Source: Carnegiea gigantea (lineage: Eukaryota; Streptophyta; Magnoliopsida; Caryophyllales; Cactaceae). From it: 64,000 nt of DNA. Under the pieces are notes generated by a model. The model saw nothing but the letters and a program-made list of their open reading frames with translations. It was not told the origin of the DNA and ran no database searches. The stretch spans positions 498,501 to 562,500 of the forward strand of contig JAKOGI010000436.1 in the NCBI GenBank assembly GCA_029747015.1. Reading direction: 5' to 3'. Each line of letters opens with the position of its first letter. Position 1 is the first letter of the stretch. Of this stretch, positions 11,501 to 22,941 are shown piece by piece. Position numbers and translations under genes: made by a program.

Positions 11501-11526
11501 CATCCTCAGCAAAGGTGCTAATTTGT
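11501..11526 (-). other. Degenerate primer-binding site of gypsy copy B
   Basis: Plus strand CATCCTCAGCAAAGGTGCTA then ATTTGTT parallels the complement of the tRNA-Asp-type site (CCCCGGCAACGGCGCCA then AAAACTTG). The differences are mostly transitions. It lies at the 5' side of the minus-strand gag of copy B. Confidence 0.5.
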
Positions 11527-13202
11527 TGAGAATTGACTTCAGAAGTCTCTTTTAGTTAAATCTATATCATTCTAGTATTTTATTACAGTAAATGATAAAT
11601 GTATAATTATAAGATACTTCTTAAGTGTCTTGCCTTGACTTCAAAATTATAATATCATTTATTAAATTTTGAAAAAAAAGATATGATTGAATTGTGAAAA
11701 TGTGTTATCATTTATGAACCATGTGAAATCACTTTTTTATTTATAAATTTTCACTATTGTAAAATTACAGGTATAATACATCTTTTCGAACAAGTTTAAT
11801 CCAATTATGTTATCATTTGTACTTATAGTTGTAATCCACAAATTCTAAAGGTCCACTATTCATAATTAATTGTAATTATTGAAAGTTGGCAGGATAGAAT
11901 TAAGATCTTAGTTTGCAGAGAGTTAGTCTCGTAGTTGGTCACTCGATTACAGTAGAGTGGGTTTTTTTTCCTTTCTTTTTCTCGTATGTCATGTTTGCAT
12001 GCAGGTAGTTCATGCGTCTGCGAAGAGACATTGTTTGCCTACCCCTATTTGTTAAGATACAGTATCTTCATCTGGCTTGTTGCACTTGTGGTTATATAGT
12101 TACTGCCACCTGATTTTTTTTCGTATTTTTTAGTATTCCTTAATTCATTCCCCGCGACTTATCCTTAGTTTTTCTCCATATAATGTTTTCATAAAATCCT
12201 TCTTCTATAAAATGTTTTCACAAAATCTGATTTTTATGGGTCTCTTAGAATCAACCTCTCTATGGGTAGGATTACCAGTAGAGGTAACGTTGCCTACATC
12301 TGGATCTCATCAGACGCCGCAAAAGCGAGACCCATACTGAAAGTTGTTGTTGTTGTATTGAAAGTTGGTGATGTTAAATCATATAAAATATAAATTAAAT
12401 TTCAACTAAGACACGACATTTTGAGTGTTTTGTGACAGAATTTTTATTATTTTATTATTAAAATTTACATGTAATTTTGTTGTGATTCATTCACGCACTG
12501 ACCGCATCTGTGTGAAAGAGAAATTAACACACAGCAAATACGGATACCATCCTTCGTTTGCTGGACAAAGACACGTTTGAATATTGCTTGATCAGGATTC
12601 AAGTTTGTTAGATGCAGTGCGTGGCGTAGGGTACGCGTGTAAGAGATCGTTGACTCTGTAAATTAGAGAAACAGATGATAAAAACTTACAAGTAGACATA
12701 CAACCACTCCTCTTTCTGTAATGATTTCAGCGACCTCACTATATCAAGTAAAACCATTACTCTATTATAATATGCATTATTGTGAGTAGCGAATCCACAA
12801 ATATCCACTCCGCCGGGTTTCTCTCTCCATGTATGAATGGAACAGGAGTTGCGATGCTCATTAATGCCTTGCATGCAATAGTATCGAGATCACATTGACC
12901 AAAATTCACTCCTCAGCTCCCCTATCTGATCTTAATTCAATTCCTAGCTGTAGTCTGTCAATCCTACAATTTTGCCCATTTTCCCATACCTGCATAAATT
13001 AAACCAACGACATTCATGTCTCCTGCAATTACTACATTTAACTAGCTCCCATCTGTGATCTGGCTCTGTTTTTATCAATAAGTACCTCAGGATCACTTCA
13101 GTGGGTGAAATCGAACTCGTTATCCTCACTTTCCTGCTTAGTTCATAGAGCGCAGCATTGAGCTCTGTTTTTGGTTCTAGAAACAGGGACATACAGAGGA
13201 AA
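11527..13202. other. Flank and upstream region of the receptor-kinase gene
   Basis: The left part (to perhaps 12.5 kb) should contain the 5' LTR of gypsy copy B, but it does not visibly align with 5257-6490 and its end cannot be placed. It contains the second SINE-like tail. The part from about 12.5 kb to 13202 is the likely promoter and 5' UTR of the GSO-like gene. No convincing TATA box was seen at the right distance. The long open frame on the opposite strand (13618-12944) is a shadow of the gene start. Confidence 0.4.
12238..12357 (+). mobile_element. SINE-like 3' end, copy 2
   Basis: Same order as the copy at 7129-7246: GGTCTCTTAGAATCAACCTC, then a CTACATCTGGATCTCATCAG block, then AAAAGCGAGACCCATACTG and a TTGTTGTTGTTG tail. 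Two related copies in one window with the same end support a dispersed SINE-type repeat. Its 5' end is not identified. Confidence 0.45.
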
Positions 13203-16200
13203 ATGGTTGATTTGAGGCCTTCTTCTTTGTGTCTTTTTGCTCTGTTTTTAGCCACATTCACAGTCACATTTTGCTGCATTTCGGGGAATGGAAACGCCGC
13301 GCTTTCGACTCTGTTGGACGTGAAGAAGGCTTTCGTAGGAGACCCAAATAGGATTCTCGAGGATTGGTCGGAGTCCAACCCAGATTTCTGCAAATGGGTT
13401 GGGATTACATGTGGGAATGTTCTTAACTCGGACCGAGTTGTGCTGAGTCTTAACTTGTCCGGGTCGTCACTCACTGGGTCAATCTCCCCCTCAGTCGGCC
13501 GCCTACACCACCTACTCCACCTTGACCTCTCTGCCAACTCTCTCTCTGGCCCTATACCAACCACTCTCTCAAGCCTTTCCTCCTTGGAATCCCTGCTTCT
13601 CTTTTCCAACCAACTCATCGGTTCAATTCCGAGTCAACTCGGCTCACTCACTGGTCTCCAAGTACTGCGAATCGGTGACAATGGTCTTACTGGTCCCATC
13701 CCTTCCTCAATTGGGCAACTCTCTAATTTGGAAACGTTGGGTCTAGCCTCCTGTGAACTCAGTGGGTCAATTCCACCCGAATTGGGCAAACTCAGCCAAC
13801 TTCAAAATTTGGTGTTGCAAGAAAACAATTTATCTGGTCCGATCCCAGCTGAGCTAGGAAACTGCACAAACCTTGTAGTCTTCACAGCTGCTAACAACAT
13901 GCTCAATGGCACCATTGCGCGAGAACTTGGTCAGCTACAAAACCTCCAACTTCTAAACCTCGCGAACAACTCCATCTCTGGAGAGATTCCGACTGAACTC
14001 GGTGAACTGAGTCAACTCAGTTACCTGAACTTGATGGGAAATCAGCTAGAGGGTCCGATTCCGCAGGCATTGGCCAATCTGAGAAATCTCGAAAACCTCG
14101 ATTTGTCGATGAACAAGCTCACAGGAGGCATTCCAGAGGAGTTGGGACAAATGGGTCAGCTTGTCTACTTGGTTCTTTCGAGTAACAATCTTGGTGGAAG
14201 CATACCCAGAAGCATCTGCTCCGATGCTACCAACCGCCTGCAGGGCTTGTACATTTCGGATGCTCGACTTTCTGGTGACATACCCCCTGAGATCGGAGAG
14301 TGCCACTCTCTGAAACGGTTAGATTTGTCCAACAATACGCTCAATGGGTCGATTCCGGGTGAGTTGTTTGAGCTTGTTGAGCTCACTGATCTGTACTTGT
14401 ACAACAACAGCTTGAGTGGGTTGGTTTCCCCATCCATTGGGAGTCTTACCAATTTACAGACTCTGGCACTCTATCAGAACAAGTTACAGGGAAACTTACC
14501 CAAAGAGATTGGTCAGCTGGGAAAGCTAGAGGTGATTTTCATATATGACAACCAATTTTCAGGAGAAATTCCTGGAGAGATGGGCAACTGCTCAAACTTA
14601 CAAATGATTGATTTCTATGGGAATCATTTCGCTGGGAGAATACCAACCACCATTGGGGAATTGAAGGAACTGAACTTCCTTCACCTGAGGCAGAATGATC
14701 TGCTGGGCGAAATTCCAGAAACGTTGGGGAATTGCCTGCAGCTAACGATCCTCGATTTGGCTGATAACTGCCTCTCTGGTGGGATCCCAGCGAGTTTGGG
14801 TAGCCTGGAATCTTTGCAGCAGTTGATGCTCTACAACAACTCCCTTGAAGGTAACATTCCTGAAGAGCTGAAAAGCCTGACAAACCTTACTAGAATCAAT
14901 ATTTCTCATAACAAATTTAATGGCAGCATTGCTTCTTTGTGTAGCTCAACTAACTTCCTTTCATTTGATGTGACGAACAATGCTTTTGATCATGAAATCC
15001 CACCCCACTTGGGGAATTCGCCCTTGCTTGAAAGATTAAGATTAGGGAGCAACCGCTTCAGTGGGAAAATTCCTCGAACACTTGGACTCATAACTGAACT
15101 GTCCCTCTTAGACCTCTCAGGGAATTCGCTCTCAGGATCGATACCATTTGAGCTTTCCTTTTGCAAGAAACTTTCTCATATTGATCTCAATGGAAACCGC
15201 CTTTCGGGAAAAATCCCCACTTGGTTTGGTAGTTTGCCATCGCTAGGAGAGCTAAAATTGTCGTCAAATTCGTTTGTTGGTTCTCTACCCCCTCAGTTAT
15301 TCAACTGTTCTAGGCTCCTGGTCCTCTCCCTAGATGATAACCAATTAAATGGCACCTTACCTTCAGGAATTGGTAATCTTGCTTCTCTCAATGTGCTTAA
15401 CCTCAGCAAAAACCATTTGTCGGGTTCAATCCCCCCTGCAATAGGCAAACTGAGAAAACTATATGAGCTTCGGATTTCACATAACAACCTTCAAGGAGAG
15501 ATACCCATTGAGCTTTCCCAACTGCGGAATCTTCAGAGCATGCTTGACCTTAGCTACAACAACCTCACTGGCAAAATCCCGCCCCAAATTGGGATGCTTT
15601 CAAAGGTTGAAGCCCTCATTTTGTCTCACAATCAACTAAATGGGGAGATCCCTTCTCAAATTGGTGAAATGAGTAGCTTGGGCATGCTTGACCTCTCCTA
15701 CAATAACCTTCAGGGGAAGCTTGACAGGCAGCTCTTCCACTGGCCGCCTGATTCTTTTGTAGGGAATGTTCTCCTCTGTGGAGGGCCTCTTCGACATTGC
15801 AATGTATCAAAGCGAAGCAACCATAAGAACACATCTGCTTTGGTAGTCTCATCACTTCTCACCATTGTTGCCGCCATAGTATTGTTGCTTGGAGTGGCAT
15901 TCTGCATCAGAAGGAAGAGAGAGATGCTCAAGGCATACAGTGAGGGAGGGTCCACCTTCTCCTCCAGCTCCTCAAACACGAACTGTCGATTGCTGAACCC
16001 AAAGTCCCCTGGGAGGCGATTCGAGTATCGATGGGAGGAAATCATGGAAGCAACACAAAATCTGAGCGATGCATATATAATTGGTTCTGGTGGTTCTGGA
16101 ACTGTCTACAAGGCTGACTTAGCTTTCGGGCAAACAATAGCAGTGAAGAAGATACTAAGAAAAGATGACGTCATGTTGGACAAGAGCTTTGCAAGAGAGA

Positions 16201-17440
16201 TAAGAACACTGGGAAGAATAAGGCATCGGCATTTGGTGAAGCTGATCGGGCATTGCAGCAATAAAGGAGCAGGGTTGAACCTGTTGATATACGAGTATAT
16301 GGAGAACGGTAGTGTCTGGGACTGGCTCCATGGACAAGAGAGAAGCAGCCTGAAGCCATGGAAGAAGGAGCTTGACTGGGAGACACGGTTGAGGATAGCT
16401 GTGGGTTTAGCTCAAGGGGTAGAGTATCTGCACCATGACTGTGTGCCGAAAATTGTACATAGGGATATTAAGTCGAGCAATTTGCTCTTGGATTCTAACA
16501 TGGAGGCTCATTTGGGAGATTTTGGGCTGGCGAAACAGCTTCACAGCAATTGTGATTCTTTAAATGACACGGAATCAAGCACTTGGTTTGCTGGATCCTA
16601 TGGCTATATTGCTCCAGGTAAATGAAAGCCAACTTCGGGTTATTTTGCTCATAGGCTTTATTCCATATTTACAATCTCTGGATTCACCATAGAAAACCTA
16701 CAATTGCTAAAGAGAGAAACAGCAACCCTTTGAAGTAAAAGCATCACAGCCGATCCTCAAGCACTTGCTCGAAAACGGACCTGTTGATTCTGACACCAAT
16801 CCAAATTAACTGCTCCTTAAAACAAATTGACTTGTAACTTATTTGACTGACATCGCATGCATTTTTTTTGCAAGATCATTGGATATACAGACGACAAACT
16901 TAAATATGACCCATTTGATTTGAAACTAATATCGAATCAACACATTATTGGCTCAGCCGAATGTAGCCTGACTCAAACGGCATATTTGCTAGACAACTTC
17001 AAAGTTCATTTCTAGTAGCATGGCGTGCTCTTTGGCATTTACAAGATAGGTTTATTCTTTGTTGTTCAGAATATGCTTACTCATTGAAGGCAACAGAAAA
17101 GAGTGATGTCTACAGCATGGGAATTGTGCTGATGGAGCTCGTAAGCGGGAAAATGCCAACAGACAGAAGCTTTGGTATGGATATGGACATGGTGAGATGG
17201 ACAGAAACACAAATCAAAATGCAAGGATCTGATCGGGAGGACTTGATTCACTCCCGATTGAAGCCTCTTTGTCCTGATGAAGAGAGTGCAGCTTTCCAAG
17301 TTCTCGAGCTAGCACTTCAGTGCACCAAGACTTCTCCAGCAGAGAGGCCAACTTCACGGCAAATATGCGATCAACTTCTTCATATCTACAGAAATAGGAC
17401 CACAGGTTCTGCAACGAAGGGAGACCACTTCATTGTATGA
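13203..17440 (+). CDS. GSO1/GSO2-like: LRR receptor-like kinase, GSO1/GSO2 (GASSHO) type; join(13203..16617,17070..17440)
   Basis: Two exons give 1,261 residues, close to Arabidopsis GSO1/GSO2 (about 1,250). The ATG at 13203 is the first in frame (in AAAATGG, a good plant context) and opens a signal peptide (residues about 1-33). Next come an LRR N-cap and a long run of plant extracellular LRRs (roughly 75-860), then a transmembrane helix (about 877-900, A-L-V-V-S-S-L-L-T-I-V). The kinase has a G-S-G-G-S-G loop (about 961-966), catalytic K982, H1086-R1087-D1088 and D1106-F1107-G1108. All key residues are present, so an active RD kinase is predicted. The intron splits the APE glutamate codon (residue 1139). 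Known GSO receptors bind sulfated CIF/TWS1 peptides and act in Casparian-strip and embryonic cuticle formation; that role here is inferred. GSO1 versus GSO2 orthology cannot be settled. Confidence 0.95.
16618..17069 (+). other. Intron of the GSO-like gene
   Basis: The donor is CCAG|GTAAAT and the acceptor is TTGTTCAG|AATATG. Removing 452 bp restores the A-P-E-Y-A-Y-S-L-K-A-T-E-K-S-D-V-Y-S sequence of kinase subdomains VIII-IX. The single intron at this kinase site is as expected from memory of the GSO subfamily. The tract before the acceptor is T-rich. Confidence 0.93.
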
Positions 17441-17925
17441 AGTGATTCCAGCTTGGTGTTTTCTCTTGCTTTAAAAATAAGATTGAGATTTTGCTTAGGA
17501 ATTTGTTTCCCTCTGGTATTCCCAGTCTAAAAGACTAGTTTCATGCAAGTGTAAAACTGTAATTGATTCCCAATCTATGGTGAAGCTGCCTACAATTATG
17601 TTAGTAACTGGTCATTTTTACCGTCGGGGAGTGCCTTGTCCAATCTGAATGTGTGAAGAATCAAATTTCCCTGACACGAAAAGATTGCCATGCTTCTCTT
17701 TTTCTTTTTTCTATCCAAATTTACCAACTTCTGTTCTTCGTATACAATCGGTCTGGATTCTTTTTAAGGTTGATGGTGGCGAGAAAGAGAAGCAGAGAAG
17801 GCAGAAGCCCAAGAAGTTCAAAGGTTATCATCCAGCTGCGCCTTTTCCTGATGTCCTATGATTAATAAGAGGGGGAAAACAGGGAACTGAACAAACAAAA
17901 CTTCATCATTCTCCTGTTTCAAATG
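17441..17925. other. 3' flank of the GSO-like gene
   Basis: It contains the 3' UTR. AAAATAAGA near 17474-17482 is a weak poly(A)-like signal. Short open frames at 17649-17865 (basic, low complexity) match nothing recognised. Confidence 0.4.
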
Positions 17926-18361
17926 TCAAAAGCGGAAGTTTTTCCATCCTTGCTCTGGAATGACAGCATCAAAAATCTCTTTGTTTGCAGCTAGCAGCTG
18001 CAATAAGGATGGTCAGAAGTTGACTGTGCTTCACTTGATTAGTATGTAAGCCAAATCTCTTACCTATAGCAACTCTTTCACGCTTTTGAAAGAACTAGTA
18101 GTGCTCTAGCTAATGAGGCTCTGCTATTGAGAACTAGTATTCGCTGTAACTAATGAGGTTCTACTATTCTGAATACGGAAAGGTTATGGTACATGCACAT
18201 ACCTTACCTGTAGCAACTCTTTGCCCTTTTGAAGCAACCGAAAGAAAAAGCAGAATGTGTCACACTTCAAAGATTCTGCAAACTGGTGAGAATGTTCCAC
18301 CTTTATTAGATAGGATATTGCGCAAGCAAAATTGCAAGCATCTGCAACCTGAAAGCCATAT
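17926..18361 (-). CDS. Candidate C-terminal exons of an unidentified minus-strand gene
   Basis: Two pieces join cleanly on the minus strand. An exon at 18361-18208 follows a TTTTATTCAG acceptor and ends GAGTTGCTACAG before GTAAGG. An exon at 17997-17926 follows CCTTATTGCAG and encodes L-L-A-A-N-K-E-I-F-D-A-V-I-P-E-Q-G-W-K-N then F-R-F-stop in the matching phase. The upstream exon reads V-A-D-A-C-N-F-A-C-A-I-S-Y-L and later F-F-R-L-L-Q-K-G-K-E-L-L-Q. No family is recognised. A partial duplicate of the exon end plus donor lies at about 18060-18095. Upstream exons were not found, so this could be a gene fragment or the 3' end of a longer gene cut by transposons. Confidence 0.35.
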
Positions 18362-18535
18362 CTGAATAAAAATAAATGGTTCAAACTGGTGAAAAAGCTA
18401 TGAACAAACATGGAAATCAAACCAGAAAATACTTATTTAAATATAGGGACCATTGATAGTTGCTATTCATCTTCATCTGGAAATGGCAAATAGACAATGA
18501 TTTAAAGACACAAGAAAGCTAGTAAGTAGCAGATG

Positions 18536-18586
18536 CTAGCGTAGTTTCCTTCTCACTCGTGTTCCAAGGTAATAGCAGGGAGCCAA
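18536..18586 (-). CDS. Possible further minus-strand exon (very tentative)
   Basis: After GCGCATGTGCAG the minus strand reads L-A-P-C-Y-Y-L-G-T-R-V-R-R-K-L-R-stop. It looks like a short terminal exon, but it ends in a stop upstream of the exon pair at 18361-17926 and so cannot belong to the same transcript in that frame. It could be an alternative end or chance. Confidence 0.15.
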   Translation of the reverse strand: MAPCYYLGTRVRRKLR

Positions 18587-18864
18587 CTGCACATGCGCAC
18601 ATACAGAAAGACAATAATTCACTAATTAGTGACGATTATGTTTTAGCTCCATGAAGAACCACCACTAATATCAAAAGATCATATAGAAGTCGGAGGACTT
18701 CTGCTTCAAATGGAGATGAGGGATAAGCAGCCGCTTTGGATCATAGTCTACACTAGAGAAATAGGATCAGAATGGACACATAACATTCCCAATCTCAGTA
18801 ATCTCAAGTCAAAGGAATTTGGTTCAAGCAAATATAACGGTCTAAAAACCTGCAAGAAGACTTA

Positions 18865-19261
18865 GGTTCTGTTTGGATCTTGGAAAATTTGATGGAAAGA
18901 AAAAAATTTGGGAAAGTTACTTTTTTTTTTGTGTTTGGTTTAGGAAAAATCACAAAGAAAAAAAATATGGGGGAAAGTTAGGTGGAAAAATTGTTAGAAA
19001 TAAGTGATAAAATTTTCCTCATAAAATTGTGAGGAAAGTTCGAGGAAAATTTCCAACCTTCTCCAACCTTACATTGCTTAGATAATAGCAACATGATTCA
19101 AATAGTTTATCAACATTCAAATTTTTCATCCAAATTTTTGTATTTTTTTCCTCAATCCAAACAAGAGAAAAAAACTTATTTTCTCCCAACTTTTTTTTCC
19201 TTTACATTTTTTTTCCTTTAACTTTTCTTTCCACCAAATTTTCTAAGCATCAAACAGAGCC
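18865..19261. mobile_element. PIF/Harbinger-like MITE with TTA target duplication
   Basis: It starts GGTTCTGTTTGGATCTTGGA and ends with the inverted counterpart (reverse complement GGCTCTGTTTGATGCTTAGA). The terminal inverted repeats extend about 35 bp. TTA flanks both sides (18862-18864 and 19262-19264), matching the TWA target preference of PIF/Harbinger. The 397-bp interior is AT-rich and non-coding. Confidence 0.85.
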
Positions 19262-19356
19262 TTAAGGGTCTTGGTGACTTGAAAATTCTGGCCTAATTTT
19301 TGGAGGCAGAAAACAGGTGAACATAATTGGATGTGCAATGGGATTATAGGTGTACG

Positions 19357-20523
19357 TAGACCTAGCAAAAATTGACTCGACCCGTAAATCCAACCCGAAT
19401 CCGCCCAAAAATTTTGAGTATTGAACATGATTTTCTCGACCCGAACCCGAAAAACCCGCAAATTAGCAGGTCAAACCGACCTGAACCCACCCGCTTAATT
19501 CGAACATTATATCCTTAGTTTTTGATGTTTCGCTAATTTATCCCTCTTAATAATAATGATTAGTCATTTTTATCAAATAGTTTAAAAAGACATTTTATAA
19601 CTATTCCATCTTTTTACCAATTAAGCATCAATAACCTTATTTTTCGTTCTGCATTCTCTAAAAATAATACCGTACACAGCTTTTAAATGAAAAAAAATTA
19701 AAAATAGGTACAGAATTGCATGAGATAACTATCTAATATTTTTAAAAAAGTTAATTTAAAAGAAGACAAGCATTAAAGATGTGCAAGTCATACCATTATA
19801 TACTTAGTTAAACAAATATGTCTAATTATTTTTCTAAATTAGTTTGTAATAATTTAAAATTGTGATGTCATAACTACAAGGTAATATCTTATGCTTCTTT
19901 TATTTAATTTTATTTGGTTTTCGTTCTAACTAGTCTTGAACTATGATGCTAGTGTGAGAAAACGGCTAGCCATATTCATATTGGGGTCGGCCCATTAATA
20001 AAGTTTTACCTGATTGACATCGGTAGGTTAGTTAATAAAAAAATTAAATTATTAAATTATTAAATAGATTATTAGCAGTCAAACTGCTACAACCCATTAA
20101 AATGCTCCAGGCGGGCTCCCTCATAAATGGCCAACCTGCTATTAACCTTCTTTCAATGTACACGTCGTTCTACCCAAAACCAAGTGCAGCTTGATTCTTT
20201 GCCTGCCCATACAAGATGTTCATATATTATAATAAAAAGTTTGAATATTTTTAATATTCTTTTGAGAAATTACACTTATTATGCCTTTTTATTAAATACT
20301 GATAATTTTGAGTAATAAATATACAGAATTTTTGATTTTGAAAAAAGAAAAATAACTCACAGAAAAGGCGCTCTAAACTCATTGGGTTGATCAGAAACCC
20401 GTAAAATCTGAATACACCTTACCCGTATTTTACCCGAATTCGAAATACACCCGACCTGTATTTTACCCAAACCCGAATACATCTGGCCCGTATTTAACTC
20501 GTCTGCCTGAATTGACAGGTCTA
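19357..20523. mobile_element. hAT-like non-autonomous element with 8-bp target duplication
   Basis: The left end TAGACCTAGCAAAAATTGAC and the reverse complement of the right end, TAGACCTGTCAATTCAGGCA, form imperfect terminal repeats. The flanks are GGTGTACG (19349-19356) and GGTGTATG (20524-20531), an 8-bp duplication with one change, as hAT transposases make. Subterminal CCGACCCGAACCC-type motifs are typical of plant hAT MITEs. The centre is AT-rich with no transposase. Confidence 0.8.
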
Positions 20524-20571
20524 GGTGTATGTGAATCAAATTATGCTTTTGCTTATTTCAAGTATTCACAG

Positions 20572-21215
20572 TGTAAGCACAAATTTCGTGTCTAAAATAA
20601 ATTAGAAAAGAAATATGGACAAATTTAATTTATATTGATTTCAGAAGATATGGATACTAATAGAAGTCCTCTTATTCGATCTCCAATGTGTATTTGAAAG
20701 ACGGTCGGTTGGCTTAAATCTCGATTAAATTGACTGATTTGACTCCTTTAAATGAACTTGAATGAATTTGATCTTGAGAGATGCCCTAAGACGCTTAATA
20801 TCAATCAAGAGGAGTTTTCTTTGATCTTCAAAAGTAGACGACACACATTTGAAGTGCTTGTATTCCTCCTTTAGAGAAATTAAACATTTGAGTCTTCAGA
20901 ATGCCTCAGAGTGAATTGGTTTTTCCACCCTTTAAATAGAAGAGAGTGATGTTCAATTTATCGGAAAACCCTACTAGGGTTTGCGACTTGGTTGTCTTCT
21001 TGGACCGTTAACTGGACCGTTGACTTGATAACCAATTTGACTTTTGGCTTGATAATCATTTGGCTCATGACTTAGTAGTCGTTTGAACTGTGACTTAGAA
21101 ATCGTGTTGGCTCATTTATTTAAATAAAATAAAATAATTAAATAGGTTGAACCAAAATAATTAATTTATATTTATTTTTGACGTGGCACATTTTATTAAA
21201 ATGTTATTGGCTACA
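20572..21215 (-). repeat. 3' LTR of the Tat-like element (left on plus strand)
   Basis: It begins TGTAAGCACAAATTTCG and ends TTATTGGCTACA, so it has TG...CA ends. It shares long blocks with 44700-45371, for example AGGAGTTTTCTTTGATC, CCCTACTAGGGTTTGCGACT and TGGCACATTTTAT. Many point differences from its partner indicate age. Confidence 0.85.
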
Positions 21216-22038
21216 AATTGCCCTCTCTAGAGTTGACCGTGTCGACAATTTTGGAATACTAAATGCGATCATGTCTCGAAATTTGAAAATTGATAAGAGT
21301 ACAACTACTATTTAACTTGTTGGAATTCCCAACTCCATCTTCTTGACTTAATCGGGTATCAAGCAAATTGACTCTTTTTTTTTTTTTTTCTCCAATGAAG
21401 CATCAGAGCTTGACTTAACAAACACCAAGTTCAAAATGTGACTTAATGAGATAGCTCAATATTTTATCAAACAACTTAATTTTGGAACTTAAATTTATTG
21501 GATCAGAGAAACAACTAAATAAAGGGATCCACATCAAAACACACAAGAAAGGGTTACCATAGAGATTTCATGAGATCTTTTATTTTTAGGAAAAATAATT
21601 CTGATGAGATCTTGCACCTCTTGCAGCCCATTTCTTGGCGTTTAAAACTGATCTTTTCGTAATCATGAGATGTCCTCTTCATTCTAGCTTCCTAACTTTG
21701 AGTTGCAGTGAGGCATGTTGCAGAATATCCTCCCAAGTTTGTACGAAGTATAGATTTACATAATCCTATGAATACTCCAACTAGAATGAAATCTTAACAA
21801 AGGAATCAAAAGAGTGCTTGAGATTAGCCACAGACATGCTTCATGAATATTTTGTGGCGCTCTAAAGCAGCCTCCGTGAATGAAGAAGCAATTTTGCTTC
21901 CAAGCCGTTCTCTATAGGAAAACTAACAATGAAGAATTGTAAACATTCTTTGACAGCAATACTTGGGAGCAATTTCACGTCCAATCAATGGGAGCTCCTT
22001 TGTTTAGCTGCGAACTTGAGAAATTCCTTTCCTTTTTA
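21216..22038 (-). other. 3' internal part of the Tat-like element
   Basis: Non-coding by eye. It starts with the candidate polypurine tract at the LTR edge. It contains a T16 run near 21375-21390 and no open frame of note. Confidence 0.5.
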
Positions 22039-22842
22039 GGTGTGTTTGGTAAGGGTGAAAATCATTTTCCCAGAAAATGATTTTCTCATTTTACGGTATT
22101 TGATAAAACAAGGAAGGTAAATTTGTTTTCAGGGGAAAATCATGTTCCCTAGAATGAAAGAAAGTATTTTCACTTTGAATGGAGCGTAAATTGATTTTAT
22201 GCTTCTTTGGCCCTCACACGTTTTCACATTCTTTCTCTTCCGTGTTTATTTTCTCGACATATGGTTCGAAGATTAAGGCAATGGCATATAGTTCAAAGAT
22301 TAAGGCAGTGGCATATAGTTCGAAGATTAGCGAAACTGTATCATCCTGATACCGATACCGATGCCGGTGAATCTAACAACCATGATTTCATCGAAATCCA
22401 AAATGCTCAGCAATTTATCATCATGGTTACAAAGATAGATAGGTTTTTCCTCTTCTTTGTTTGGATTCCTACTCGAAGGTGGCAAATCCATAAATATTGC
22501 TAGCATCAAATTGTTGGCAGTAAGAAATATCAAAAAAATTAACAAATTTATATATTGTCACAAATTTGATCTGGATAATACCACGATTGTAATATAATTT
22601 CCCAAAGAACAAAATATAAATTCCGATTTTTTAAATATCTTACTTATTTTTATTTTTCACTAATGTGCCTTTTTTTAGCTTTTTGTTCATTTTTTGCTCA
22701 TCAAACTTATTTTCCAAAAAATTCATTTTTTTTTTTTACCAAATAACTGAAAGTATGAGTTGAAAATCATTTTTAGTGAAAAATCATTTTACATGAAAAA
22801 TGGTTTTCCAAGAAAATGATTTTCAACCCTAACAAACACACC
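22039..22842 (+). mobile_element. PIF/Harbinger-like element carrying a captured J-domain fragment
   Basis: Terminal inverted repeats of about 50 bp: left GGTGTGTTTGGTAAGGGTGA, right (reverse complement) GGTGTGTTTGTTAGGGTTGA. Both continue into AAAATCATTTTC-type sequence. Flanking triplets are TTA (22036-22038) and TTT (22843-22845), compatible with one mutated TWA duplication. At 804 bp it is longer than a typical MITE and contains an open frame with coding-like sequence, so it resembles a Pack-type element. Confidence 0.7.
22207..22503 (+). pseudogene. DnaJ J-domain fragment inside the PIF-like element
   Basis: The frame reads R-R-L-A-K-L-Y-H-P-D-T-D-T-D (HPD at 22342-22350), then H-D-F-I-E-I-Q-N-A-Q-Q-F. 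This is the helix II - HPD loop - helix III signature of J-proteins, closest in feel to small plant chloroplast J-proteins (F-I-E-I-x-x-A-Y). The HPD tripeptide normally stimulates Hsp70 ATPase. Ahead of it is a three-unit 30-bp repeat (10-residue unit resembling W-H-I-V-x-R-L-R-Q) instead of helix I. The nominal first codon is an ATG, but there is no evidence of translation. A truncated captured fragment is the best reading. Confidence 0.5.
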
Positions 22843-22941
22843 TTTGTGTGTGTTTTCCCCTAGAATGCCTTTCTTTTTCTTTGTTTTTTCCCCTTCTATA
22901 TTGCACATCTTTTCCTTTGACATGTCTTTTTTTTGAGGCAA

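Noticed and set aside
13158..13202. Upstream in-frame start for the receptor kinase at 13158
   Set aside because: The codon there is TTG, not ATG. The first in-frame ATG (13203) directly opens a signal peptide.
12944..13618. 224-codon open frame antisense to the start of the receptor kinase
   Set aside because: It overlaps the real exon, has no recognisable domain and crosses the promoter and UTR; an open shadow of a biased coding region.
17649..17865. Two overlapping basic 70-codon frames after the receptor kinase
   Set aside because: No domain, no splice or start support, and each is the shadow of the other; left as 3' flank.
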